Below, piece after piece: positions 1 through 8,508 of a stretch of 64,000 nucleotides of DNA. Position 1 is the stretch's first letter, and the number at the start of each line of letters is the position of its first letter. Origin of the DNA: an uncultured Clostridium sp. (GTDB lineage: Bacteria; Bacillota; Clostridia; TANB77; CAG-508); contig USBY01000001.1 in assembly GCA_900553015.1 (NCBI GenBank), positions 1 through 64,000 of the forward strand, given 5' to 3'. The position numbers were made by a program, and so were the translations under genes. A model generated the notes under the pieces. That model saw only the letters and a program-made list of their open reading frames with translations, was not told the DNA's origin and did no database searches.

Positions 1-672
1 GAAAGAAATTCCATATACTCTTTGAAGCATTTTATTGTTTTCATTTCCTCTCCAATAAGCTCCTGAAGCTGATAATAATTTTACTACTTTTACTTTTCCT
101 GTACTCATTAAATGTGGTCCTGCACATAAATCAACAAATTCACCTTGTTTATAGAAAGATATTTCTTCTCCTTCTGGTAATTCTTCTATAAGTTCAACTT
201 TATAAGGTTCATCGTTTTCTTTCATAAATTTTATAGCTTCTTCTCTTGATAGTGAATATCTCTCGATTGGTAAATCTTCTTTTATAATTTTTTTCATTTC
301 TTCTTCTATTTTTTCAAAATCTTCTTCTGAAAAATGTTTTTCTGTATCAAAATCATAATAGAATCCATTTTCTATAGCTGGTCCTATTGTTAATTTTACA
401 TCACCATATAATCTTTTTATTGCTTGTGCCATGATATGTGATGTTGTATGCCAATAAGCTTTTTTTCCTTCTATGTCATCATCTTGAAATGTATGAATTA
501 CTAATTCGCAATCTTCATTTATTTCATGTCTTAAGTCTTCTACTTTTCCATTAATTTCTCCACAAGTTGCCACTCTTGCTAACCCTTCACTTATTTTTTT
601 GGCTACATCTAATATTGAACTGCCTTTCTCTACCTCCATAATAGATCCATCTTTTAATTTTAATTTAACCAT
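1..672 (-). CDS. thrS: threonyl-tRNA synthetase, N-terminal part (cut by window edge)
   Basis: Attaches threonine to tRNA-Thr in the cytosol. The reading frame is open from position 672 to the window edge (224 codons). The first ~62 residues look like a TGS domain (starts MVKLKLKDGSIMEVEKG). They are followed by the threonine/alanine second additional domain with the editing motif HTTSH and a later CAGPH motif. The aminoacylation core lies outside the window. The ATG at 670-672 is preceded by AGGAGGG at good spacing. A T-box leader with a terminator sits directly upstream, so expression should respond to uncharged tRNA-Thr. The identification is firm; only the C-terminal part is unseen. Confidence 0.95.
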   Translation of the reverse strand, partial: MVKLKLKDGSIMEVEKGSSILDVAKKISEGLARVATCGEINGKVEDLRHEINEDCELVIHTFQDDDIEGKKAYWHTTSHIMAQAIKRLYGDVKLTIGPAIENGFYYDFDTEKHFSEEDFEKIEEEMKKIIKEDLPIERYSLSREEAIKFMKENDEPYKVELIEELPEGEEISFYKQGEFVDLCAGPHLMSTGKVKVVKLLSASGAYWRGNENNKMLQRVYGISF

Positions 673-710
673 ATATATCCCTCCTATTTTATAATTACCT
701 TATTTTGTAT

Positions 711-749
711 AAAAAAACACCCCTATAGACTTTTACATCTATAGGAGTG
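711..749 (-). terminator. T-box-controlled terminator before thrS
   Basis: Twelve-base-pair stem (CACTCCTATAGA with TCTATAGGGGTG on the minus strand, one G-U pair) followed by seven U residues. The 5' arm lies just after the T-box sequence, as expected for antiterminator/terminator exchange. Confidence 0.9.
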
Positions 750-925
750 CTTACACGGTTCCATCCTAATTTTTTACTTAATTTGATTATATCGTTATCA
801 ACGCCATAGGTTATTAGCCTAGGTGCTTAAAAAGGTAGTTTTTCAATTAGTTACATTTAAATTAGCTTTCAGCCTATGACTAATTCTCTCTAAAAATAAT
901 CACTAATTTACTTTGTCTTTTTATT
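711..925 (-). promoter_or_regulatory. T-box riboswitch leader of thrS
   Basis: On the minus strand the region carries the T-box core AGGATGGAACCGTG (754-767), matching the family consensus AGGGTGGNACCGCG. A Stem I region with AGAGAGAA and GGCTGAAAG-type motifs lies 5' of it, and a terminator hairpin 3'. Uncharged tRNA pairing with the UGGN bulge stabilises the antiterminator and lets thrS be transcribed. An ACC triplet in the AAACTACC stretch near 834-840 could be the threonine specifier, but I did not fold Stem I to prove it. The 5' boundary is approximate. Confidence 0.9.
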
Positions 926-937
926 GCATATATATTT

Positions 938-2191
938 TTATACTTTTTCAAGTTCTGCATTTTCTTGAACTTCGTTAATTTTAATATCTCTAACGTGGTC
1001 AATTTTCTCCCATTTTGTATCTCTTTTAAATAGTACTTTAAAGTTTATTAATAGCCATGATCCTAAGAATAATGGATAGCATAATAATCCTTTAATCATA
1101 GGTCTTATTGGTCTTTTATCTAATTTTAATATTAAGATACCTGTTAATATTGGTAAGAAGAAAGTTGGTATAATGTATCTTGCATAATTTAAAATTAAAT
1201 CTGAAGTTGTCATACCATTATTTAAGTACATAATTGCATTTATTAATAATAGAACAATTGCAATTATAAACATTGGTATACTTCCTAAAATATATAATAA
1301 ACCATCAAAGTTCATTAATGTTTTGTATTCTTTAACTCCTTTTGCAAGTTCCTTGGTGTATTTTTGAATACATTGAATATGACCAACACTCCATCTTGTT
1401 CTTTGTGACCAAGATTGTCTAAATCCTACTGGTTGTTCATCATATACTATTGCATCTGTTGCCCAACCTAATTTTCTTCCTTTTATAATTCTTTTTAATG
1501 AAAATTCTATATCCTCTGTTAATGTTTGTGTATCCCAACCATTTGGTTTTATTACATCAAATTTTACCATAAAACCTGTACCATTTAATAATGGTGATAG
1601 TCCTAAATTATATCTTGCTAAGTGGTAGAAACGGTGCATTGTCCAATAAAATATTGCATATCCAGCTGTTACCCAACTGTCCGTAGGATTTTTTATATCT
1701 CTATATCCTTGAACTACATCTTCACCTTGACATAGTTTTTTATTCATTGCTTTTATAAAACCTTTATCTACAATGTTATCAGCATCAAATACAAAGAATG
1801 CATCATATGGAGCATTTTCTTGTATTTTTTGTTGTAAAAACCATTGTAAAGCATATCCCTTTGTTTTCTTCTCGCTATCAAACCTTTCGTATACGATAGC
1901 ACCTTTTTCCCTAGCTATTTTAGCGGTATTATCTGTACAATTATCTGCTATAACGTAAATATCATATAAATCTTTTGGATAATCTTGTTTTTTTAAACTT
2001 TCTATCAAATTACCCACAACAGCTTCTTCATTATGTGCAGGAATAATAGCCATAAATTTATGATTTTTATTTATTAATAAAGGTTTTTCTTTTAATTTAA
2101 CAAGCGAACAAATACTAATCATTAATTGGTATAACCAGAATATAGTAAGTATCCATACTAGTGCTTGTTGAACTATATATAAATATTCCAT
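938..2191 (-). CDS. membrane-bound family 2 glycosyltransferase (processive type)
   Basis: A 417-residue polysaccharide-synthase-like enzyme that transfers sugars from NDP-sugars at the inner face of the membrane. An N-terminal membrane helix (about 5-30) precedes the GT2 catalytic domain. The domain has PAHNEE (51-56), the DAD metal site (136-138), the TED catalytic base (225-227) and Q-x-x-R-W (263-267), the last typical of processive enzymes such as NodC, IcaA or cellulose synthase. Three to four hydrophobic segments follow from about 298 to 390. It is a monocistronic-looking gene with its own strong promoter. The product polymer cannot be told from sequence. Confidence 0.85.
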   Translation of the reverse strand: MEYLYIVQQALVWILTIFWLYQLMISICSLVKLKEKPLLINKNHKFMAIIPAHNEEAVVGNLIESLKKQDYPKDLYDIYVIADNCTDNTAKIAREKGAIVYERFDSEKKTKGYALQWFLQQKIQENAPYDAFFVFDADNIVDKGFIKAMNKKLCQGEDVVQGYRDIKNPTDSWVTAGYAIFYWTMHRFYHLARYNLGLSPLLNGTGFMVKFDVIKPNGWDTQTLTEDIEFSLKRIIKGRKLGWATDAIVYDEQPVGFRQSWSQRTRWSVGHIQCIQKYTKELAKGVKEYKTLMNFDGLLYILGSIPMFIIAIVLLLINAIMYLNNGMTTSDLILNYARYIIPTFFLPILTGILILKLDKRPIRPMIKGLLCYPLFLGSWLLINFKVLFKRDTKWEKIDHVRDIKINEVQENAELEKV

Positions 2192-2241
2192 TTCTTCCCT
2201 CTCTTTTTATTATTTATTCTATAATATTCACTACAATTACA

Positions 2242-2270
2242 ATTATACTACCTTTATACTATTTTTGCAA
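2242..2270 (-). promoter_or_regulatory. sigma-A promoter for the membrane glycosyltransferase
   Basis: Minus strand: -35 TTGCAA (2265-2270), 17-bp spacer, -10 TATAAT (2242-2247). It lies about 50 bp upstream of the glycosyltransferase start and downstream of the pnp stop. Confidence 0.75.
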
Positions 2271-2304
2271 CTTTTGACAAAATTTAATAAAATCTTAATA
2301 TTTT

Positions 2305-4419
2305 CTATTTTTCCTTACTTTCATCTACATCTTTCATAGATAAATTTATTCTATCTTGGTCGTCTATTTCTATTACTTTTACCTTTACTTTATCTCCTTC
2401 ATGAAGTACATCCTCAATATTTCTAATTCTATCATTTGATATTTTTGAAATATGAACTAATCCTTCTTTTCCAGCCCCTAAATCTACAAAAGCTCCAAAA
2501 TTCATTAATTTGATTACTGTTCCTTCATAAACTTGACCTACTTCTATTTCTCTTACGATTTCTTCTATTATTTCTTTAGCTCTTTTAGCTTGTTTTTCAT
2601 CTTCAGAATAAATAAATACTTGTCCGTCTTCTTTAATATCTATTTTTACACCAGTTTCATCTATAATTTTATTTATTGTTTTTCCACCTGTTCCAATTAC
2701 ATCTTTAATTTTGTCTACTTTTATCTTCATATTAATAATTTTTGGTGCATATTTTGAAATTTCTGCTCTTGGCTTATCTAATTGTTTTAACATAACTTCT
2801 TCTAAGATATATTTACGAGCTTTTCTTGTTCTTTCAAAAGCTTCTTTTATGATTTTATATGATAAACCATCTACTTTTATATCTACTTGAATTGCTGTTA
2901 TTCCTTTTTCTGTTCCACCAACTTTAAAGTCCATATCTCCAAAGAAGTCCTCTATTCCTTGGATATCTGTTAACATTACATAATCATCTGAACCATCTGG
3001 TGCTGTTACAAGACCTGTTGAAATACCAGCAACTGGTCTTTTTATTGGAACACCTGCATCCATTAATGCTAGTGTACTTGCACAAATACTTGCTTGTGAT
3101 GTAGAACCATTTGAAGATAAAACTTCTGAAACAACTCTTATTGCATATGGAAATTCTTCTTCACTTGGAATTACTGGAACTAATGCTTTTTCTGCTAAAG
3201 CTCCGTGACCAATTTCTCTTCTTCCTGGTCCTCTTGATGGTCTAGCCTCTCCAACACTATAGCTTGGGAAGTTATATTGATGCATATATCTTTTGCTTTC
3301 TTCTGTGTCTATACCATCTAATGATTGTTCTTCTGAAACCATTCCTAATGTTGCAACAGATAATACTTGTGTTTGTCCTCTTGTGAATAATGCACTTCCA
3401 TGTACTCTTGGAAGTAAACCAACTTCACATGATAATGGTCTTATTTCATCTATTTTTCTACCATCAGGTCTTTTATGTTCGTTATAAATCATTTCTCTTA
3501 CACATTTCTTTTCTAAGTCATGTATACTTGTTGCAATGTCTGACATTATTTCTTCTGTTTTTTCTTCTCCAACTTTTTCTGTAAAATATGCTACGATTTC
3601 GTCTGTTAATTTATCTATATTTTCATCTCTTACTTCTTTGTCAACAGCTTGTACTGCCTCATACATTTTATCTTTATAATTTGCCTCTACTTCGTTATAG
3701 ATTTCTTCATCTACAGCAAATGATTTATATTCGAATTTTGGTTTTCCTATTTCTTTTTGCATTTTGCTTATAAAAGTACATAATTTCTTTATTTCTTTAT
3801 GAGCTTTCTTTATTGCTTCTAACATAATATCGTCTGGTATTTCATCTGCTCCAGCTTCTATCATTGCTATTTTATCTTTTGTTCCAGCAACAGTAAGTGT
3901 TAATCTGCTATTTTTTCTTTGTTCTTCTGTTGGGTTAATTACTATTTCATCATTAACATATCCTACTGCAACAGCTGCTGTTGGACCACCAAATGGAATA
4001 TCAGATATAGATAATGCTGCTGAAGCACCAATCATTGCACATATTTCTGGTTGATTATCTTGTTCTACAGATAATACTGTTGCTACAACACATACATCAT
4101 TTCTGAAGTCCTTTGGAAACAATGGTCTTAGTGGTCTATCTATTGCTCTTGATGTAAGGATTGCCTTATCACTTGGTTTGCCTTCTCTTTTTGTATAGCT
4201 TCCTGGTATTTTTCCTACTGCATATAATTTTTCTTCGTAATCTACTGATAATGGGAAGAAGTCTATTCCATCCCTTGGTTCTTTTGAAGCTGTAACATCT
4301 ACTAATACAACTGTATCACCATATCTTACTAATACACTTCCATTTGCTAAACCTGCAAGTTTACCTGTTTCTAAAGTAAGTTTTCTTCCTGCTAATTCTG
4401 TCTCATAAGTTTTAAACAT
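2305..4419 (-). CDS. pnp: polyribonucleotide nucleotidyltransferase (PNPase)
   Basis: Phosphorolytic 3'-5' exoribonuclease that degrades mRNA. The order is canonical: RNase PH domain 1, an alpha-helical linker, RNase PH domain 2 (GSALFTRGQTQ near 345, SDDYVMLTDIQGIEDFFGDM near 480), a KH domain (IIGTGGK-type loop, here VIGTGGKTINKI near 560), and an S1 domain (VYEGTVIKLMNFGAFVDL) near the C-terminus. The ATG at 4423-4425 is only two bases from the AGGAG. The ATG at 4417-4419 (MFKTYE) has normal spacing, so I prefer it, giving 704 residues. It follows rpsO on the same strand, the classic rpsO-pnp pairing. Confidence 0.97.
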   Translation of the reverse strand: MFKTYETELAGRKLTLETGKLAGLANGSVLVRYGDTVVLVDVTASKEPRDGIDFFPLSVDYEEKLYAVGKIPGSYTKREGKPSDKAILTSRAIDRPLRPLFPKDFRNDVCVVATVLSVEQDNQPEICAMIGASAALSISDIPFGGPTAAVAVGYVNDEIVINPTEEQRKNSRLTLTVAGTKDKIAMIEAGADEIPDDIMLEAIKKAHKEIKKLCTFISKMQKEIGKPKFEYKSFAVDEEIYNEVEANYKDKMYEAVQAVDKEVRDENIDKLTDEIVAYFTEKVGEEKTEEIMSDIATSIHDLEKKCVREMIYNEHKRPDGRKIDEIRPLSCEVGLLPRVHGSALFTRGQTQVLSVATLGMVSEEQSLDGIDTEESKRYMHQYNFPSYSVGEARPSRGPGRREIGHGALAEKALVPVIPSEEEFPYAIRVVSEVLSSNGSTSQASICASTLALMDAGVPIKRPVAGISTGLVTAPDGSDDYVMLTDIQGIEDFFGDMDFKVGGTEKGITAIQVDIKVDGLSYKIIKEAFERTRKARKYILEEVMLKQLDKPRAEISKYAPKIINMKIKVDKIKDVIGTGGKTINKIIDETGVKIDIKEDGQVFIYSEDEKQAKRAKEIIEEIVREIEVGQVYEGTVIKLMNFGAFVDLGAGKEGLVHISKISNDRIRNIEDVLHEGDKVKVKVIEIDDQDRINLSMKDVDESKEK

Positions 4420-4547
4420 TTTCATCTCTCCTCTAATAATTAATTTACTTATTTATTATTAGACGTAACCTCTATTCTAAATTATTATACATAGTTCAGA
4501 ATACAAGCTACTTTCTAAAATAATAAATAAGTATTTATATATACCAT

Positions 4548-4573
4548 TTTAGGGCGTATGATAACGCCCTAAA
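4548..4573 (-). other. hairpin between rpsO and pnp
   Basis: Perfect 10-bp stem TTTAGGGCGT/ACGCCCTAAA with a 6-nt loop just after the rpsO stop. No U-tract follows on either strand, so it looks more like an RNA processing or stability hairpin than an intrinsic terminator. That fits pnp being transcribed through it from the rpsO promoter. Confidence 0.55.
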
Positions 4574-4581
4574 GTTGTATA

Positions 4582-4845
4582 TTATTTTCTTAAACCTAAT
4601 TTTGCTATAATGTCTCTATATCTTTGAACATCTTTTTTAGCTAAGTAGTTTAATAAGTTTCTTCTTTTACCAACCATTTTTAAAAGACCTCTTCTTGAAT
4701 GGTTGTCTTTTTTGTGAACTTTTAAATGTTCTGTTAATTCATTAATTCTTTCTGTTAAAAGAGCTACTTGAACTTCTGGAGAACCAGTATCTTTTTCATC
4801 TCTTTTATAAGTATTAATAATTTCTTGTTTTCTTTCCTTTGTCAT
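4582..4845 (-). CDS. rpsO: 30S ribosomal protein S15
   Basis: Primary 16S rRNA-binding protein of the small-subunit platform. The 87-residue product matches S15 over its full length, with TGSPEVQVALLTERI and the basic KKDNHSRRGLLKMVGKRRNLL block. A GTG nine bases upstream would overlap the AGGAGG itself, so the ATG at 4843-4845 (MTKERKQ) is the start. It has its own sigma-A promoter and is followed by pnp. Confidence 0.97.
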   Translation of the reverse strand: MTKERKQEIINTYKRDEKDTGSPEVQVALLTERINELTEHLKVHKKDNHSRRGLLKMVGKRRNLLNYLAKKDVQRYRDIIAKLGLRK

Positions 4846-4934
4846 TATTTGCACCTCCTATATTTCTTATTCCTTAAACTGAGCTAAAGTTAGGTGTGTT
4901 ATATCCTATAGCTAAGTATAAGGTCACTTCAAGT

Positions 4935-4963
4935 ATTTTACTATATTCTTGGCAAAAAATCAA
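4935..4963 (-). promoter_or_regulatory. sigma-A promoter for rpsO(-pnp)
   Basis: Minus strand: -35 TTGATT (4958-4963), exact 17-bp spacer, -10 TAAAAT (4935-4940). The predicted transcript leaves about 80 nt of leader before rpsO. Confidence 0.7.
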
Positions 4964-4981
4964 GTAATTTCCTTATGTTTG

Positions 4982-5010
4982 TTGCCATTATTTGAATATT
5001 TATTTATAAT
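4982..5010 (+). promoter_or_regulatory. sigma-A promoter for the RluA-family gene
   Basis: -35 TTGCCA (4982-4987), 17-bp spacer, -10 TATAAT (5005-5010). It is divergent from the rpsO promoter and leaves a leader of roughly 100 nt before the preferred ATG at 5121. Confidence 0.75.
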
Positions 5011-5120
5011 ATAGAAATAATCAAAGATTTTCTCTGTATTACAGGGTTAAGTTACCTATGTCCGTGCAATTGCGAAGCTATCTGCACAGCTACTTATCTT
5101 ATAACGAAAGTGGTGAAATT

Positions 5121-6002
5121 ATGAATTTATCGTATCAAATAGATAAAGATGATCATTATGATAATATTCTTCACGTTTTAAAAGAACAATTTTTATTATC
5201 AGATAGATTGATAACAAAATTAAAAAAGGCTAATAAAATTTACTTAAATGACCTTCCAACATATACAAAAAAATCAGTAACTGTGGGCGATAAAGTTTCT
5301 GTCTTAATTGATTTTGAGGAAGATAATTCTAATATAGTTGCAAGTAACATCCCTTTAGACATTATTTATGAGGATGATTATTTATTAGTAATTAATAAAC
5401 CTGCAAATATTGCTATTCATCCATCTATTTTACATTTTGATAATAGTTTATCCAATGGAGTTAAATTTTATTTTGATAAATTAGGATTAAAGAAAAAAAT
5501 TCGAATTGTAAATAGATTAGATAGAAATACCTCTGGAATTGTAGTATTTGCTAAAAACGAATATATTCAAGAATGTTTAATAAAGCAAATGAAAACCAAA
5601 GAATTAAAAAAAGAATATTTAGCTATTGCCAAAGGCATCTTAGAATCAAAATCCGATACTCTAAACTTTCCTATAGCTAGAAAAGAAGGAAGTATTATAG
5701 AAAGAACTGTAAATTCTGATGGAGATAGTGCAATTACACATTATGATGTAGTAAAAGAATTTAATAATCTTTCTTTAGTGCACATTGTTTTAGAAACTGG
5801 GCGAACTCATCAAATAAGAGTTCACTTTAGTTATATTGGTCATCCTATATTTGGAGATACTTTATATGGTAGTCCTTCTGAATTAATTAATAGACAAGCT
5901 TTACATAGCTATAAACTTACTTTTATACATCCAGTAACAAAAAAAGTTTTAAGTTTAGAAGCTCCTTTGCCTAATGATATAGAAAATATAATAAATAACT
6001 AA
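5121..6002 (+). CDS. RluA-family RNA pseudouridine synthase
   Basis: Isomerises specific uridines to pseudouridine in rRNA or tRNA. The N-terminal ~60 residues form a short S4-like RNA-binding region. The catalytic domain has the RluA motif NRLDRNTSGIVVFAKN with catalytic Asp134, and later ETGRTHQIRVH and GHPIFGDTLYG motifs. The frame is open from an ATG at 5058, but the extra 21 residues are untypical. The family start MNLSYQ at 5121 follows GGTGA, so I use that (293 aa). A bidirectional terminator follows. The exact target (RluD/RluC-like) cannot be set from sequence alone. Confidence 0.92.
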   Translation: MNLSYQIDKDDHYDNILHVLKEQFLLSDRLITKLKKANKIYLNDLPTYTKKSVTVGDKVSVLIDFEEDNSNIVASNIPLDIIYEDDYLLVINKPANIAIHPSILHFDNSLSNGVKFYFDKLGLKKKIRIVNRLDRNTSGIVVFAKNEYIQECLIKQMKTKELKKEYLAIAKGILESKSDTLNFPIARKEGSIIERTVNSDGDSAITHYDVVKEFNNLSLVHIVLETGRTHQIRVHFSYIGHPIFGDTLYGSPSELINRQALHSYKLTFIHPVTKKVLSLEAPLPNDIENIINN

Positions 6003-6038
6003 AAAAGAACGATGTAATCTATTTTACATCGTTCTTTT
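6003..6038. terminator. bidirectional intrinsic terminator
   Basis: Fifteen-base-pair perfect stem (AAAAGAACGATGTAA/TTACATCGTTCTTTT) with a 6-nt loop. It lies between the convergent RluA-type gene and the glycan operon and has T-runs usable on both strands. Confidence 0.88.
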
Positions 6039-6041
6039 CTT

Positions 6042-7001
6042 CTAATAGCTTATAAAATAATTTTTATCTTTTAGCAACATATCTAGTTGCATTTTTTGAT
6101 CATCATTAAATAATGATATTATATCTTCCTCATTATTTTTGAAAATATCTTTTACTTTATTAAAGAAATTATTTAATATTTTTAGAAATTCCTCACTGTT
6201 GTTTTTCAAATAATATGCATCTGTATAAGCTGTTATTAATGTTTTAGTTATATAATAATCATTATATTTTTTTAGTTCCTTATATTTTTTGTCAATATAA
6301 TCATATCTATCGCTTATTAAGCTTATATAATCTATTACTGTTCCTTCTGTATTATTATTAACAATACTGTCTCCTCTAGTTATGTAATAATACTCTGGAC
6401 TTCCACTTACTGCTATTTTGTTGCATTTTTCTAATATGTAAAATGTTGTACCGATATCTTCATATTTCTTATCAACAGGATATTCTATATCTTTAAATAA
6501 TTCTCTTTTATATAATTTATTCCAAGCATAACTTTGAATTTTCTTATCTAATAAAATTTCTTTTAATATTTCTAATTTATTATATATCTCTACACCATTA
6601 TCTGCATTTTTTATAATGTTTTTGTTATCTATTACGGTATAAAAATTGCAAATTGAAACATCAGCATTATTATTCACTAGTGTATTATACATATTTTCGA
6701 ACATTTCGTTACTTACATAGTCATCACTATCAACAAATCCTATATATTTACCTCTTGCCTTTTTTAAACCTACATTTCTAGCATCAGAAAGACCACCATT
6801 TTCTTTGTGTATTACTTCTATTCTGTTATCTATTTTTGCATAATTATCACAAATATTCCCACAATTATCTGGAGAGCCATCATCTACTAAAATAATTTGT
6901 AAATTTTTATATGTTTGATCTAATACACTTTTAATACATTTTTCTAAATATTTTTCTACTTTATATACTGGAATAATTATAGATATCAAAGGTTTCTCCA
7001 T
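6042..7001 (-). CDS. family 2 glycosyltransferase (last gene of glycan operon)
   Basis: A soluble, 319-residue GT-A fold enzyme. It has the nucleotide-binding region IIIPVYKVEKYLEKC (8-22), DDG (40-42) and the DSD metal motif (91-93, in GFVDSDDYV). The C-terminal half is variable and acceptor-specific. No membrane helices are visible. It starts just below the phosphatase gene's stop, within a tight four-gene run, so it probably adds a sugar to a surface glycan or teichoic-acid-like polymer. Substrate unknown. Confidence 0.85.
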   Translation of the reverse strand: MEKPLISIIIPVYKVEKYLEKCIKSVLDQTYKNLQIILVDDGSPDNCGNICDNYAKIDNRIEVIHKENGGLSDARNVGLKKARGKYIGFVDSDDYVSNEMFENMYNTLVNNNADVSICNFYTVIDNKNIIKNADNGVEIYNKLEILKEILLDKKIQSYAWNKLYKRELFKDIEYPVDKKYEDIGTTFYILEKCNKIAVSGSPEYYYITRGDSIVNNNTEGTVIDYISLISDRYDYIDKKYKELKKYNDYYITKTLITAYTDAYYLKNNSEEFLKILNNFFNKVKDIFKNNEEDIISLFNDDQKMQLDMLLKDKNYFISY

Positions 7002-7007
7002 TATTTA

Positions 7008-7643
7008 CTATTCCCTTTCTTCTTCCTTATATTTATTTAGATAATCTATGTCTGCTAGTCTAACAATCTCAAATTTATCATTTTCAAAGTTTAATTCATT
7101 TATAGCAACATTGTGTTGACAAAACTTTTCGCGCTCATATGTAAATGGTAAATTAACAATCTTTCTTAGAAAAGCTTCGATTGCAACACCATGTGAGCCT
7201 ATTAGAATAGTCTTTCCTTGATTTTCTTTGGAAAGCTGAGTAATGTATTTATACATTCTTTCTGCTACTTCTTGCATAGTTTCTTGGTGTGGTATCCCAT
7301 AAATTTCGTTAATTTTATTTTGATTAGCCTTTATTTCTGGCTGTATTTTGTTTACCTCTTCCCATTTCCAGCCATCATAATCACCAAAAAACATCTCACA
7401 TAAATTTTCTGATTGTATTACGGGTAAATTATTAAGTTTAGCAAGTGGCTCAACTGTAGCCACTGCTCTACCTGATGTGCTTGAATATATTGCATTAAAT
7501 TTTATATTTTGTAATTCTTTTGTCAAATATACTACTAATTTTTCTCCTTTTTTTGTTAAGGAATAATCTTGTCTACCAGTTAGTCTTTTTTCTATATTTC
7601 CAACTGTTTCTGTATGTCTAACAATAAAAATTCTAGTTTTCAT
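7008..7643 (-). CDS. histidine phosphatase (phosphoglycerate-mutase-like) family protein
   Basis: Cytosolic phosphatase of the branch-1 histidine phosphatase superfamily. RHTET (9-13) carries the phospho-accepting His10, and GSHG near 158 the second catalytic His; a conserved Glu lies in CEMFFGDYDGW. A longer open frame begins at 7703, but those 20 residues precede the conserved IFIVRH strand. The ATG at 7643 has AGGAG about 11 bases upstream, inside the preceding gene, giving 211 residues and an 11-bp overlap. Being inside a glycan operon it may dephosphorylate a sugar-phosphate, which is inference. Confidence 0.85.
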   Translation of the reverse strand: MKTRIFIVRHTETVGNIEKRLTGRQDYSLTKKGEKLVVYLTKELQNIKFNAIYSSTSGRAVATVEPLAKLNNLPVIQSENLCEMFFGDYDGWKWEEVNKIQPEIKANQNKINEIYGIPHQETMQEVAERMYKYITQLSKENQGKTILIGSHGVAIEAFLRKIVNLPFTYEREKFCQHNVAINELNFENDKFEIVRLADIDYLNKYKEEERE

Positions 7644-8508
7644 CCTCAAAAAAGCTCCTAAATTCATAATTTCTTTTTGGGAATAATTTAATTTTCTCGT
7701 CATTTTTTAATGCTATTAATATTCCTCTTATTCTTAGTGGTATAGTATCATTTTCATTTTTTATAAAGCTTAATAAATATGGTTTATATTCATCTGGTGT
7801 TATTTCATATAAATCAACTACTTCTGCAAGCATTCTATACCAGTCTGAACATTTCTTTATTGAAGGTTTTGTCATAACACTACCTTCTCTATTTCTATAA
7901 TATTTAAATACTTTAATTTTTGCACTTTTTGTTTTCTTAGAAAGAATTGTAGCCTTTAGGCAATACAACTCGTCTTCATAATACATTCCTGTTTTAAATT
8001 TCATATTATTGTTAATTAAAAATTCTCTTCTCCAGCATCTACTTGAAACTGAAAATGTAACATCACATATTAATCTGGCTTTTTTACTTGAATTTTCTTC
8101 ATCAGAAATTCTTTCTTTATTTCCTTGTCCTACGTCTTCATATCCCAAGTAAACAATTTCTGGAGTATCTTCTCCTATTATCTTATCTATTTTAGCTAGA
8201 GTTTTGTTATCATATAATGTATCATCACCATCTAAAAAGATTATATATTCTCCTCTCGCGTTTTCTATTGCTATGTTTCTTGTTCCACCTGCTGTTCCTG
8301 TATTTTTCTCTGTTTTAAATACTCTTATTTTATCATTTTTTAATTTATTTACAATTTCCATTGTGTTATCTGTTGATGAATCATCTGCTATTATTATCTC
8401 AAAATTATCAAATTCTTGATTTACAACACTTTTTACTGCCCTTTCTACATATTTTTCAACATTATATGTACTAATTGCAACAGTAAATCTTATGCCTTCC
8501 TCATTCAA
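7633..8508 (-). CDS. family 2 glycosyltransferase
   Basis: A 291-residue GT2 enzyme: AISTYNVEKYVERAV (11-25), DDSSTDNT with Asp42/43, and DGD (93-95). Its first ~100 residues clearly resemble the GT2 at 6042-7001, but the C-terminal halves differ, as expected for enzymes adding different sugars. The gene overlaps the upstream pyruvyl-transferase gene by 8 bp and the downstream phosphatase gene by 11 bp, indicating translational coupling. Confidence 0.87.
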   Translation of the reverse strand: MNEEGIRFTVAISTYNVEKYVERAVKSVVNQEFDNFEIIIADDSSTDNTMEIVNKLKNDKIRVFKTEKNTGTAGGTRNIAIENARGEYIIFLDGDDTLYDNKTLAKIDKIIGEDTPEIVYLGYEDVGQGNKERISDEENSSKKARLICDVTFSVSSRCWRREFLINNNMKFKTGMYYEDELYCLKATILSKKTKSAKIKVFKYYRNREGSVMTKPSIKKCSDWYRMLAEVVDLYEITPDEYKPYLLSFIKNENDTIPLRIRGILIALKNDEKIKLFPKRNYEFRSFFEDEN

